From an uncultured Alphaproteobacteria bacterium (lineage in GTDB: Bacteria; Pseudomonadota; Alphaproteobacteria; Methylaequorales; Methylaequoraceae): a stretch of 64,000 nucleotides of DNA. Position 1 is the stretch's first letter, and every line of letters starts with the position of its first letter. Where the stretch lies: positions 1-64,000 of the forward strand of contig CACMJG010000006.1 in NCBI GenBank assembly GCA_902613995.1. The letters are read 5' to 3'. The notes beneath the pieces are model-generated. The model did no database searches and had not been told where the DNA came from. It worked only from the letters and a program-made list of their open reading frames with translations. This document shows positions 38,329 through 45,893 of the stretch, piece after piece. Position numbers and translations under genes: made by a program.

Positions 38329-39473
38329 ATTCTGAGTTAATAAAACTAGGGAGTGATCCTAATTTACATCATGGATCTTTAAGCGATCCCATATATAAAA
38401 CCTCAACAATAATTTTTAACGACTATAAAAGCTTTTTAGACGCTAAAAAAAATAAATTCAAAAAACCTTACTATGGAAGATTTGGAAACTATTCAGTAAA
38501 AAGATTTGAAGAATTAATTTGCCAATTATACAAAAGTCAGGATGCAATTGTTACAAGTTCTGGATTGTCAGCTATAACGATAAGTTTATTATCATTTTTA
38601 TCAAAAGGAGATGAAGTATTAATTACTGAAAATTGTTATGAACCGGTTCACAATTTCTGTATAAATGAGTTAAAACGATTTGGGATAAAAACTTATTTCT
38701 ACAAAAATAATAACTCTTCTTTTTTAAATAAACTTATTAGCAACAAAACAAAATTAATTTACATCGAATCGCCTGGGTCGCTGAATTATGAAGTGGAAGA
38801 TATCGAGAAAATTGTAAAGATTGCAAAAAAAAATAAGATTATAACTGTTATGGATAATACTTGGGCTACTTTCATAGGTCTCAATCCTCTAGAATGGGGT
38901 GTAGATGTCGTTATTGAATCTTGTACAAAATATTTTTCAGGTCATTCTGATAATTTTTGTGGAGTCGTAGCATGCGGCAATGAGCATTTCAAAAAAATTA
39001 AGCAAACAGCAGTTAGAGTGGGAGATTTTGTTTCTGCAGAGGCATGTTTCAACGCAATAAAAGGAATGAGAACTCTAAGTACAAGACTAGAAAAACATCA
39101 AGAAAATTCCTTAAAAGTTTTTGAGTATTTAGAAACAAAAAAGCTTGTTAAAGAAATTTATTTCTTACCCGATAAAAAAAATATTCACCACAAACTTTGG
39201 AAAAAATACTTTAATCTTAGCAATGGACTTATTACTTTTTCAGTTACAAAAACAAATCAAATTGAATCCTTCATTGATCGTTTAAATTTTTTTAAAATTG
39301 GATTTAGCTGGGGAGGATATGAAAGTTTGATTTTACCATTAAATGAAATAAAGCCCTCTTTAAAAAACTATAAAAAGTCTGTATATTGGTTTAGAATTCA
39401 TATTGGTTTAGAATCAGCAGATGATTTGATTAAAGATCTTGAGCGAGGATTTAAAAACTATGAAAAAAAATAA
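38310..39473 (+). CDS. metC: Cystathionine beta-lyase
   Basis: A 387-residue PLP enzyme of the Cys/Met metabolism family (start ATG 38310; a GTG at 38301 would add three residues). Features include PYYGRFGNYSVKRFEELICQL, YIESPGSLNYEVEDI, the PLP lysine in SCTKYFSGHSD and FSWGGYESLILP. Its SxxG-type active-site pattern matches MetC of alphaproteobacteria more than cystathionine gamma-synthase. It probably yields homocysteine, pyruvate and ammonia from cystathionine. It overlaps sseA by 19 bases and the next gene by 14. Confidence 0.87.
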   Translation: MGKNKINSELIKLGSDPNLHHGSLSDPIYKTSTIIFNDYKSFLDAKKNKFKKPYYGRFGNYSVKRFEELICQLYKSQDAIVTSSGLSAITISLLSFLSKGDEVLITENCYEPVHNFCINELKRFGIKTYFYKNNNSSFLNKLISNKTKLIYIESPGSLNYEVEDIEKIVKIAKKNKIITVMDNTWATFIGLNPLEWGVDVVIESCTKYFSGHSDNFCGVVACGNEHFKKIKQTAVRVGDFVSAEACFNAIKGMRTLSTRLEKHQENSLKVFEYLETKKLVKEIYFLPDKKNIHHKLWKKYFNLSNGLITFSVTKTNQIESFIDRLNFFKIGFSWGGYESLILPLNEIKPSLKNYKKSVYWFRIHIGLESADDLIKDLERGFKNYEKK

Positions 39474-39756
39474 ATTTTTGATATTTAAACCCACAAAGTC
39501 TGCCATGCAGTCCGGATATAATAATTCACGCAAATGGTGTCTCGCAAACAATGATATTAATGAATCGTTTATGAGTAGTAAGTTTTGCTGGAACGGATCT
39601 TCGAATCCTGAAAAACAAATTAAGTTATTTTTTGATGATTTAGAATCAGCTATCAACTTTGCAAAAAAAAATAAATATGATTATGAAGTACAAATGCCAA
39701 ATAAAAGGTCATTGATAAAAAAATCTTATGCTGAGAATTTTTTGAAGAAAGGCTAA
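39460..39756 (+). CDS. NADH dehydrogenase accessory subunit, NDUFS4-like (ETC complex I family)
   Basis: A 98-residue protein of the ETC complex I family, the bacterial counterpart of the mitochondrial 18-kDa subunit NDUFS4. The core KNKFLIFKPTKSAMQSGYNN, WCLANN, FCWNGSSNPEKQIKLFFDD and YDYEV is clear. Such subunits are found in alphaproteobacteria and mitochondria. The ATG at 39460 is preferred over a TTG at 39439. The overlap with metC by 14 bases puts it in the sulfur operon, although the function is respiratory. Confidence 0.88.
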   Translation: MKKNKFLIFKPTKSAMQSGYNNSRKWCLANNDINESFMSSKFCWNGSSNPEKQIKLFFDDLESAINFAKKNKYDYEVQMPNKRSLIKKSYAENFLKKG

Positions 39757-39758
39757 AA

Positions 39759-40256
39759 ATGGGTAAAGAAAGATTTTGTCCAGATTGGTTATTTAAAATT
39801 ATTATTTCCCAAACTGTTTATGACTATATAGTAAGAGATATAGCTTTATTTATTAGTGCGAGAAAATTTATATCATTTTTTTCAAAATATTACGATGAAC
39901 TTACTCCAGACGATATAGAGGCTACATCAGTAGCATTCATTGAATTTTTAGGTGAAGTAAAGTCGAAAGATCCTTTTCTTCTTTTAAATCATTATACTTA
40001 CAGTATAATAATGAATGTTAAGCCAAATGAAAAAGGTATTTTTAAAAGAGATCCATACGATAATGATTCTGAAAAAAAGTACTCTCCACATGATGCAGTA
40101 AAAGATTTTAAAGTATTTTCATATTCATGTAGATCTGGACTAACAAAAAAAGCTCCTTGCGGATGGGATATTAAAAATGAAAAAGATTTAGGTTTAATTA
40201 CTGATGCAATACATAAAGAATTTTCTATAGACGATATGATAGACAGTGTAACATAA
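39759..40256 (+). CDS. Hypothetical protein
   Basis: A 165-residue protein that I do not recognise. It has no signal peptide or membrane span. The first 85 residues are hydrophobic and probably helical (WLFKIIISQTVYDYIVRDIALF and FSKYYDELTPDDIEATSVAF), followed by a charged region and a Cys/Gly/Trp patch (SCRSGLTKKAPCGWDIK). It follows the complex I subunit by 2 bases and precedes the exported methyltransferase by 3, so it is part of the same run. It is likely a real gene given length and spacing. Confidence 0.65.
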   Translation: MGKERFCPDWLFKIIISQTVYDYIVRDIALFISARKFISFFSKYYDELTPDDIEATSVAFIEFLGEVKSKDPFLLLNHYTYSIIMNVKPNEKGIFKRDPYDNDSEKKYSPHDAVKDFKVFSYSCRSGLTKKAPCGWDIKNEKDLGLITDAIHKEFSIDDMIDSVT

Positions 40257-40259
40257 ATT

Positions 40260-41057
40260 ATGAAGACTTTACTATATTCTTTAATTTTAACAATATTTTT
40301 GTTTTTTGACAAAATTGAGGCAAACACTGACTTAATTAGAGAGGCCGTCGAGAATCCTCACAGAAAAGAAGAAAACAAAAAAAGAGACGTATACAGAAAC
40401 CCTTATGAAACTCTAAAATTCTTTGAATTGGATAGATCAAAAAAAATTTTAGAAATAGTTCCAGGTAGAGGTTGGTATACAGAGATAATTAGTACCTACA
40501 TGCATGATACAAATAACTTCCATGTTGCAGTTTATAAAGAACCAAGTTACGCGATTAAGATCATCACAAAAATCCAAAATGAATTCTTTGAATATTTTCA
40601 AAAAAATAAAAATAAATTTGGAGAAATTAAAAAAATTTTTATCGATAAAGATTTCAAAATTGAAAGTAATGAAAATTATTTTGATTTAATTTTGACTTTT
40701 AGAAATACACATAACTTTTTAGATCAAAAAAAATCAGAAAATATTTATCAATCATTGCATAGATCTCTTAAAAAAAATGGAATACTTGGAGTTGTTCAAC
40801 ACAGAGCTGATGAATCTGCAACATATAATTTTCAAAAGGGTTATGTAAAAGAATCATTTTTGATAAGACATATTGAAGAACAAGGATTTAAGTTATTAGA
40901 AAAAACTGAAATTAATTCTAACGCTAAAGATCTTAAAAATTACAATAAAGGTGTATGGACTTTACCTCCAAGGTATGCAGAGGGTGATAAAAATAAATCT
41001 ATTTATGAAGCCATAGGAGAAAGTGATCGCATGACTCTAAAATTCATAAAAAAATAA
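40260..41057 (+). CDS. Exported SAM-dependent methyltransferase (COG4798-like)
   Basis: A 265-residue protein beginning with a signal-like hydrophobic segment (about residues 1-20, before IEANTD). Then come conserved blocks of a class I methyltransferase: REAVENPHRKEENKKRDVYRN, SAM motif KILEIVPGRGWYTEI, FDLILTFRNTHNFL and GVVQHRAD. Periplasmic location of a SAM enzyme would be strange since SAM is cytoplasmic; the known relatives share this puzzle. Substrate unknown. It abuts the nucleosidase-like gene (no gap). Confidence 0.75.
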   Translation: MKTLLYSLILTIFLFFDKIEANTDLIREAVENPHRKEENKKRDVYRNPYETLKFFELDRSKKILEIVPGRGWYTEIISTYMHDTNNFHVAVYKEPSYAIKIITKIQNEFFEYFQKNKNKFGEIKKIFIDKDFKIESNENYFDLILTFRNTHNFLDQKKSENIYQSLHRSLKKNGILGVVQHRADESATYNFQKGYVKESFLIRHIEEQGFKLLEKTEINSNAKDLKNYNKGVWTLPPRYAEGDKNKSIYEAIGESDRMTLKFIKK

Positions 41058-41849
41058 ATGATTCATTTTGTAGTTGCGACAAACTCAGAAGCAAGACCAC
41101 TAATTGATCTATTCAAGCTAAAAAAAATCAAAGATTTAAAACAAGCTTTTATATACGCAAATCAGAACATTAGCTTAATAATTTCAGGTATTGGTAAAGT
41201 TAATGCCGCTATCGGAGTAACTCAAACATATTACTATTATAATCAAAAAAATAATAATATATGGATAAATATTGGATTAGCAGGACATAAATATTTGAAG
41301 GTTGGAGATATTTGTACAATAAATAAAATTACTGACAATGAAACCAAAAAGATTTTTTTTCCTTTTGTAAATAAATTTAAAATGCAGAATCAAGAATGTT
41401 TATCTGTAGGAATACAAAGGAAAAGTTACAGCTCAAAAGTTTATGACATGGAATCATTTGGTTTTTATCAATCAGCGTGTAAATACTCTTCAAAAGAACT
41501 TTTGCAAATTGTAAAAATCATTTCTGACAATCAATTTGAATCAATTGATTTTAAAAACAAAGAAGTTGTATATAATATTATTTTAAATCACAAAAAGTTA
41601 ATAATTGAACTGTGCTCATTTATGTTAAATTTAAAAAAAGAATTTTATCCAACTAGTAACGAAATTATTGAAAATGAATTCAATAATTTATTTACAAAAA
41701 TAAAATTTACATTTACAGAACGCGAACAAATGAAAGCACTTCTAAATTTATATTTCACGAAGCATAGTTCTTTTCATGATGATATGATTAATTTCAGTGA
41801 AAATGCAGCATACAATATTAAAAAACTTAGAGAATTTCTAAAAGTATGA
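41058..41849 (+). CDS. Nucleoside phosphorylase/nucleosidase-like protein (MTAN fold)
   Basis: A 263-residue protein whose first 170 residues follow the PNP/MTAN fold: VVATNSEARPL with Glu11, SGIGKVNAA, NIGLAGH, the purine-site motif VYDMESFGFYQSA with Glu132, and KIISDN with Asp157. These match the three catalytic residues of methylthioadenosine nucleosidase (Glu12, Glu174, Asp197). About 90 extra residues at the C-terminus have no clear match. The ATG of the next gene overlaps its stop (ATGA), implying coupling with the radical SAM enzyme. Substrate is unknown; 5'-deoxyadenosine or another nucleoside is an inference. Confidence 0.75.
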   Translation: MIHFVVATNSEARPLIDLFKLKKIKDLKQAFIYANQNISLIISGIGKVNAAIGVTQTYYYYNQKNNNIWINIGLAGHKYLKVGDICTINKITDNETKKIFFPFVNKFKMQNQECLSVGIQRKSYSSKVYDMESFGFYQSACKYSSKELLQIVKIISDNQFESIDFKNKEVVYNIILNHKKLIIELCSFMLNLKKEFYPTSNEIIENEFNNLFTKIKFTFTEREQMKALLNLYFTKHSSFHDDMINFSENAAYNIKKLREFLKV

Positions 41850-42826
41850 AAATTAATACAATATACATTGAAAATGCTGCAAAATCGCATCCCAATACGT
41901 ATGATATTATCAAAAGAATTAAATATAAAAATATTATATATTGTAATTCCTACTCTGAAGTTTTTAATTCTAATAACCAAAATTTTAGGATTCAAAAAGA
42001 ATCACCTTCGTTAATATTAGCATACAAAAAAAAAAACTTAATACTCAAAGCACCTAAAAAGTTTACTATTGGATTTAAAAATAATTATTATTTTTCTCAT
42101 CTTCTTAATTGTCCTTATGATTGTAAATACTGTTTTCTTCAGGGTATGTTTAACTCGGCTAATTATGTTTTATTTGTAAATTACGAAGATTTCTATTCTG
42201 ATATAAAAAAAATAGCTGAAAACAATAAGGAATATTCATGTTTTTTTTCAGGTTACGACTCCGACAGTTTGGCACTTGAAAATGTTACAAACTTTCTTAA
42301 AAAATTCATAAAATATTTTGAAGGAATAAAAAAAGGAGTATTAGAAATACGCTCAAAAAGTACAAATATCAAAGTCTTTGAAAAAATTAAACCATTGGCT
42401 AATGTGATACCTGCTTTTAGTCTTAACCCTGAACATGTGGTAAAAGAATTTGAAGATAAAACACCAAGTCTCTCAAAAAGATTAAAAGCAATAATCAAAC
42501 TGCAAAATTTAGGCTGGTCAGTTGGCTTAAGATTCGATCCATTAATTTACTTGAAACAAAAAGTTGGCTATGAAGAATTCTTTAATAATGTTTTTGAATT
42601 AATTGACAAAAATAAAATTCACTCGGTAACTCTCGGAAAATTTAGGATGCCGGATCGGTATTTAAAAAAAATTTCAAAAGTGAGACCTTATAATAATTTA
42701 ATACAATTTGAAAATGTAAAAAGAATGTTTCCAAAGTTAGATCAAAACGATGATGAATTTCAGCAAACTTTTCTTATAAAATTATTAACTAAATTCATAG
42801 AGAGAGAGAAGATATTTGTAAATTAA
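41846..42826 (+). CDS. Spore-photoproduct-lyase-like radical SAM protein
   Basis: A 326-residue radical SAM enzyme related to spore photoproduct lyase SplB. The cluster cysteines are Cys89, Cys93 and Cys96 in CPYDCKYCF. A cysteine at 132 (YSCFFSGYDSDS) lies where SplB has its hydrogen-donating Cys141, and the N-terminal IYIENAAKSHP and the segment FEDKTPSLSKRLKAIIKLQ match SplB. Such relatives occur in bacteria that do not form spores, and their substrate is not known; a UV-photoproduct or nucleic-acid reaction is the natural guess. It overlaps the nucleosidase-like gene by 4 bases and the convergent gene by 4. Confidence 0.85.
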   Translation: MKINTIYIENAAKSHPNTYDIIKRIKYKNIIYCNSYSEVFNSNNQNFRIQKESPSLILAYKKKNLILKAPKKFTIGFKNNYYFSHLLNCPYDCKYCFLQGMFNSANYVLFVNYEDFYSDIKKIAENNKEYSCFFSGYDSDSLALENVTNFLKKFIKYFEGIKKGVLEIRSKSTNIKVFEKIKPLANVIPAFSLNPEHVVKEFEDKTPSLSKRLKAIIKLQNLGWSVGLRFDPLIYLKQKVGYEEFFNNVFELIDKNKIHSVTLGKFRMPDRYLKKISKVRPYNNLIQFENVKRMFPKLDQNDDEFQQTFLIKLLTKFIEREKIFVN

Positions 42827-43197
42827 AATTTTCTGTCTTTGAAAGCAAATTTTCTACAATTAAAAATTAATGAATTAGTTTTGTGACTGTCCTCGCGTTT
42901 AAAATTAAGTACTAAATCACCTGAATATCTTCCGAGAATTCCCGAGACAGATCCATTTGACTCTGGATAGAGCTCGATGTTTTTTGAAAACCACGAAATA
43001 TTAGATTTTGTTACTAAAATTTTATCAGCCTCAAAAGATAAACCACCTAAATCAACGCTTTTATCGTCAGTATTCAATAATAAAAAAATATCTTTTACAT
43101 CCACCTCGTTTGTTAGTGCGTTGTTATTAGTACATACTAAATTGAGTTCAAGTGAGAAAATCAACTTTGGAATCAATAAAAGAAACAATAAGTACAT
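42823..43197 (-). CDS. Small exported hypothetical protein
   Basis: A 124-residue protein with a signal peptide (about residues 1-15, ending in FSLELN) and otherwise polar beta-rich sequence. Two Cys (one in LNLVCTNNNA, one in IFNCRKFAF near the C-terminus) could form a disulfide in the periplasm. I recognise no family. It lies alone on the minus strand between the radical SAM gene (4-base overlap) and the nuclease-like gene, with a 156-base divergent region upstream that I cannot read any confident promoter from. Confidence 0.65.
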   Translation of the reverse strand: MYLLFLLLIPKLIFSLELNLVCTNNNALTNEVDVKDIFLLLNTDDKSVDLGGLSFEADKILVTKSNISWFSKNIELYPESNGSVSGILGRYSGDLVLNFKREDSHKTNSLIFNCRKFAFKDRKF

Positions 43198-43353
43198 AAG
43201 GTGATAATTCCAAAAAAAAAAAAATTGTCAATTTTAATTTTAAACCAATTAATTTTTTATCATCGGCAATTATAATTTTTGTATTTAGATAAATAAAAAC
43301 TTTTTGCTATATTAGCTATACTCAATTTGTTTAACAAAAAAAATTAAAATTAA

Positions 43354-44094
43354 GTGTGGAAAAAAAAATTATATATTAAAAATAATCTTACTCCATTTTC
43401 AATAAATCGATCGAAAATTGATTTATTTTTTGATTGTAACAGATGTTTTTACTTAGACCAAAAACATGGCATAAAAAGACCCCATGGCACACCTTTGGTA
43501 ATCAATAAGTTTGTTGTAAGTCATTTCAAAAATACTTTGAATAAATATCGAAGTCTAGGAAAAATTATACCAGAAACAAAAATCATAAATAAGAAATTAG
43601 TTCCTATTAAAAATGAATCACTGGATAATTGGACTCATCCATTTAAAGGGATAAGTTATATTGATAAAAAGACAAACTTAAAAATTAGAGCTAATCTTGA
43701 TGATATTTGGATATGTAATGAAACTGGAAATAATTATCCGGTTATTATTAAAAGTACATCACGTAAAAAAAATATTAGTTCAGAAAATATTTGGCCCGGT
43801 TACTGGAAACAACTCTCATTATACTCTTTTCTTTTAAAAAAAAACTCGGTAAAAGTAGGTTCAGCTGGCATACTTGTTTATTTAAATGCTTCTGAGGATA
43901 TTCCAAACTCATCAGAAATAATTGATTTTCAATTATTAATTTTCGAGAGGGAGCTTGACCAGACTTGGATCGAACCAACTCTTGATAGAATATATCAAAC
44001 TTTAAATTATGATAAGGTTCCAGTCAGTGGTAGTAGTTGTAAATATTGTAGATATCAAATAAATATTCAAAATATATTAGATGGAAAATTTTAA
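43354..44094 (+). CDS. Cas4/RecB-like PD-(D/E)XK family protein, active-site acid replaced
   Basis: A 246-residue protein starting with GTG. Four Cys likely bind an Fe-S cluster: Cys28 and Cys31 (FDCNRCFYLD) and Cys229 and Cys232 (SCKYCRY). The RecB/Cas4-type core is seen: an Asp pair in RANLDDIW (116-117), Lys133 in PVIIKSTSRK and the QxxxY motif Q153-Y157. The family's (D/E)xK motif normally reads like V-D-Y-K here; this protein has Ile131 instead of Asp, so nuclease activity is doubtful. It overlaps the ATP-dependent DNA ligase by 14 bases, which suggests a joint DNA-end job. Confidence 0.75.
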   Translation: MWKKKLYIKNNLTPFSINRSKIDLFFDCNRCFYLDQKHGIKRPHGTPLVINKFVVSHFKNTLNKYRSLGKIIPETKIINKKLVPIKNESLDNWTHPFKGISYIDKKTNLKIRANLDDIWICNETGNNYPVIIKSTSRKKNISSENIWPGYWKQLSLYSFLLKKNSVKVGSAGILVYLNASEDIPNSSEIIDFQLLIFERELDQTWIEPTLDRIYQTLNYDKVPVSGSSCKYCRYQINIQNILDGKF

Positions 44095-45400
44095 AATTAT
44101 TAAAAAACTTGAGTCGACAAGTTCTCGGTTATCAAAAGAAGAAATAATTCTTAACGAAATGAAAAATAAAAACGAAGTATTTTTCAAAGGAATGAGCCTA
44201 GCTTACAATAAACTTTTGACTTTCGGTGTTAAACAAGTTCCAAAGTCTGAATCGAATGGAGATGGTTTAGAATGGGAAGAATTTAGTCAATTAGCCGACA
44301 AACTAATATCTAGAAAATTAACTGGTCATGCTGCCAGAGATGAAATTTTAGAAAAAATGGAAAAATCACATATAGATGAATGGAATTTTTTTTATAAAAG
44401 AATTTTACAAAAAGACATGAGATGTGGCCTTTCAGAGAAAACTATAAACAATGTAGCGAAAAAAAATGGTTTTGTTGAATTTATAATTCCCGTTTTTGCG
44501 TGTCAATTAGCACAAGATTCAGAGTTACATCAAAAAAAACTGACTGGAGAAAAGTTCCTTGAAGTAAAGTTAGATGGCGTGCGAGTCATTACTGTTTTAT
44601 ACCCCAACGGAAAAGTAGACATGTTTAGCAGAAATGGAAAAGAATTAACAAATTTTAATAATTTGCAAGAGGAATTAAGAGAAAAAATTAGAATTAACAC
44701 CTTGGATGAAGCAATAGTAATTGACGGAGAAGTTGTTAGTAAGAATTTTCAGGAACTAATGAAACAAATTCATAGAAAGGAAGTTATTCAAAACCAAGAT
44801 GCAACACTATTTTTATTTGATTTTCTTCCATTTGAAAAATTTAAAGATGGTGTATACAAAAAAACCTATAAGTTAAGAACTTTACATTTAAAAAATTGGT
44901 ATGATCGTTTTATTAAGAATTCTGATAAAATTAAATTGATTGAAAAAAAAATTATAAATCTTGATTGTTCTGAGGGCTTATCAGTTTTTAGAGATTTTAA
45001 TAATGAATCTATAGTTCAAGGTTACGAAGGTATTATGATAAAAGATCCAGAATCATTTTATGAATGCAAAAGATCTACAACATGGTTAAAATTAAAACCT
45101 GTAATAGAAATATCGCTTGAAGTAAAAGATTTTGAAGAAGGAACTGGAAGAAATACAGGTAAATTAGGAGCAATCATAGCTGAAGGAGTTGACAATGATA
45201 AGTTTTTTAGATTGAATATTGGCTCTGGATTTTCAGACGAACAAAGAGAATCTTTTTGGAAAGGCAAACATAAATTAATTGGTCAAATAGTTGAAATCAA
45301 GGCAGATTCTATTAGTAAAAGTCAGGATGGTGAACACTGGAGTTTAAGGTTTCCAAGATTCAAATGTTTTAGAGGATTCGATATTAAGGAAAAGTTGTAG
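44081..45400 (+). CDS. ATP-dependent DNA ligase, T4 gp30-like
   Basis: A 439-residue ligase that seals nicks using ATP. Nucleotidyltransferase motifs: KLDG with Lys163 as the AMP-accepting residue, SRNG (183-186), DGE (215-217), EGIMIK (316-321) and WLKLK (335-339); an OB domain follows. The N-terminal domain (SRKLTGHAARDEIL, RILQKDMRCGLS) resembles phage T4 gp30 and not the LigB/C/D/E types known in bacteria. There is no signal peptide. Together with the upstream nuclease-like gene (14-base overlap) it forms a two-gene unit; the chromosome presumably also has a NAD-dependent LigA elsewhere. Confidence 0.9.
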   Translation: MENFKIIKKLESTSSRLSKEEIILNEMKNKNEVFFKGMSLAYNKLLTFGVKQVPKSESNGDGLEWEEFSQLADKLISRKLTGHAARDEILEKMEKSHIDEWNFFYKRILQKDMRCGLSEKTINNVAKKNGFVEFIIPVFACQLAQDSELHQKKLTGEKFLEVKLDGVRVITVLYPNGKVDMFSRNGKELTNFNNLQEELREKIRINTLDEAIVIDGEVVSKNFQELMKQIHRKEVIQNQDATLFLFDFLPFEKFKDGVYKKTYKLRTLHLKNWYDRFIKNSDKIKLIEKKIINLDCSEGLSVFRDFNNESIVQGYEGIMIKDPESFYECKRSTTWLKLKPVIEISLEVKDFEEGTGRNTGKLGAIIAEGVDNDKFFRLNIGSGFSDEQRESFWKGKHKLIGQIVEIKADSISKSQDGEHWSLRFPRFKCFRGFDIKEKL

Positions 45401-45428
45401 TTAATTTGATAATTATTAAATATGGAAT

Positions 45429-45893
45429 ATGTACAAATATAAAATTTTAATATTTTCTTTGATCTTCTTTATTGTTTCATGTGAAAATACAAGTGATAAA
45501 AAGGTATTCGGTCAAATTATTGGTGCAGCAGTAGGAGGATATGTAGGTTCTAAAATCGGTTCTGGAGCCACAAAAGATATTTCTGTTATTTTAGGTGGTG
45601 CAGCCGGATATATCTTAGGTGGTAAAATTGTAGAAATTTTAAGTAAAAAAGAAAGAGAAGAGTTTAATAACGTGATTGAAAATTCTCTAAACTTTACACC
45701 TGATAATGCAAGTGAATCTTGGCAAAGTAATGAGAATCAGAACATTACTGGTGAAGTAATCCCACTAAATAATTATAAAATGAAAAATCGAGATTGTAGA
45801 GATTTTAAAAAGGTAATTAGAAAAAATAATGAAATATTTGAAGAAAATTCTTCAGCATGCAGAAATAAAGACGGTAACTGGGAAATTATTTAA
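45429..45893 (+). CDS. Glycine-zipper lipoprotein (17-kDa antigen-like)
   Basis: A 154-residue predicted lipoprotein: the signal peptide ends in FIVSC, a lipobox with Cys at about residue 18. A glycine zipper follows, GAAVGGYVGSKIGSGATK and GGAAGYILGGKI, which inserts in membranes, then a C-terminal domain with two Cys (RDCRDFKK and SSACRNKD). This is the layout of the rickettsial 17-kDa surface antigen family. Outer-membrane anchoring is inferred. Its 3' end overlaps the convergent MMPL gene by 8 bases. Confidence 0.85.
   Translation: MYKYKILIFSLIFFIVSCENTSDKKVFGQIIGAAVGGYVGSKIGSGATKDISVILGGAAGYILGGKIVEILSKKEREEFNNVIENSLNFTPDNASESWQSNENQNITGEVIPLNNYKMKNRDCRDFKKVIRKNNEIFEENSSACRNKDGNWEII

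Noticed and set aside
41846-42826. Spore photoproduct lyase taken as a sign of sporulation
   Set aside because: The surrounding genes are those of an alphaproteobacterium with outer membrane and Tat/Sec sets; no sporulation genes are seen, and SPL-like proteins exist in non-sporulating bacteria.
43198-43353. A small RNA in the 156-base gap before the nuclease-like gene
   Set aside because: No stable hairpin or terminator is visible; the stretch is nearly all A and T.
43354-44094. CRISPR-Cas locus suggested by the Cas4-like protein
   Set aside because: No repeat array, Cas1 or Cas2 is present anywhere in the window; RecB/Cas4-like folds are common outside CRISPR.
44081-45400. Prophage remnant around the T4-type ligase
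   Set aside because: No integrase, terminase, capsid, tail or lysis genes flank it; neighbours are on both strands and look chromosomal.
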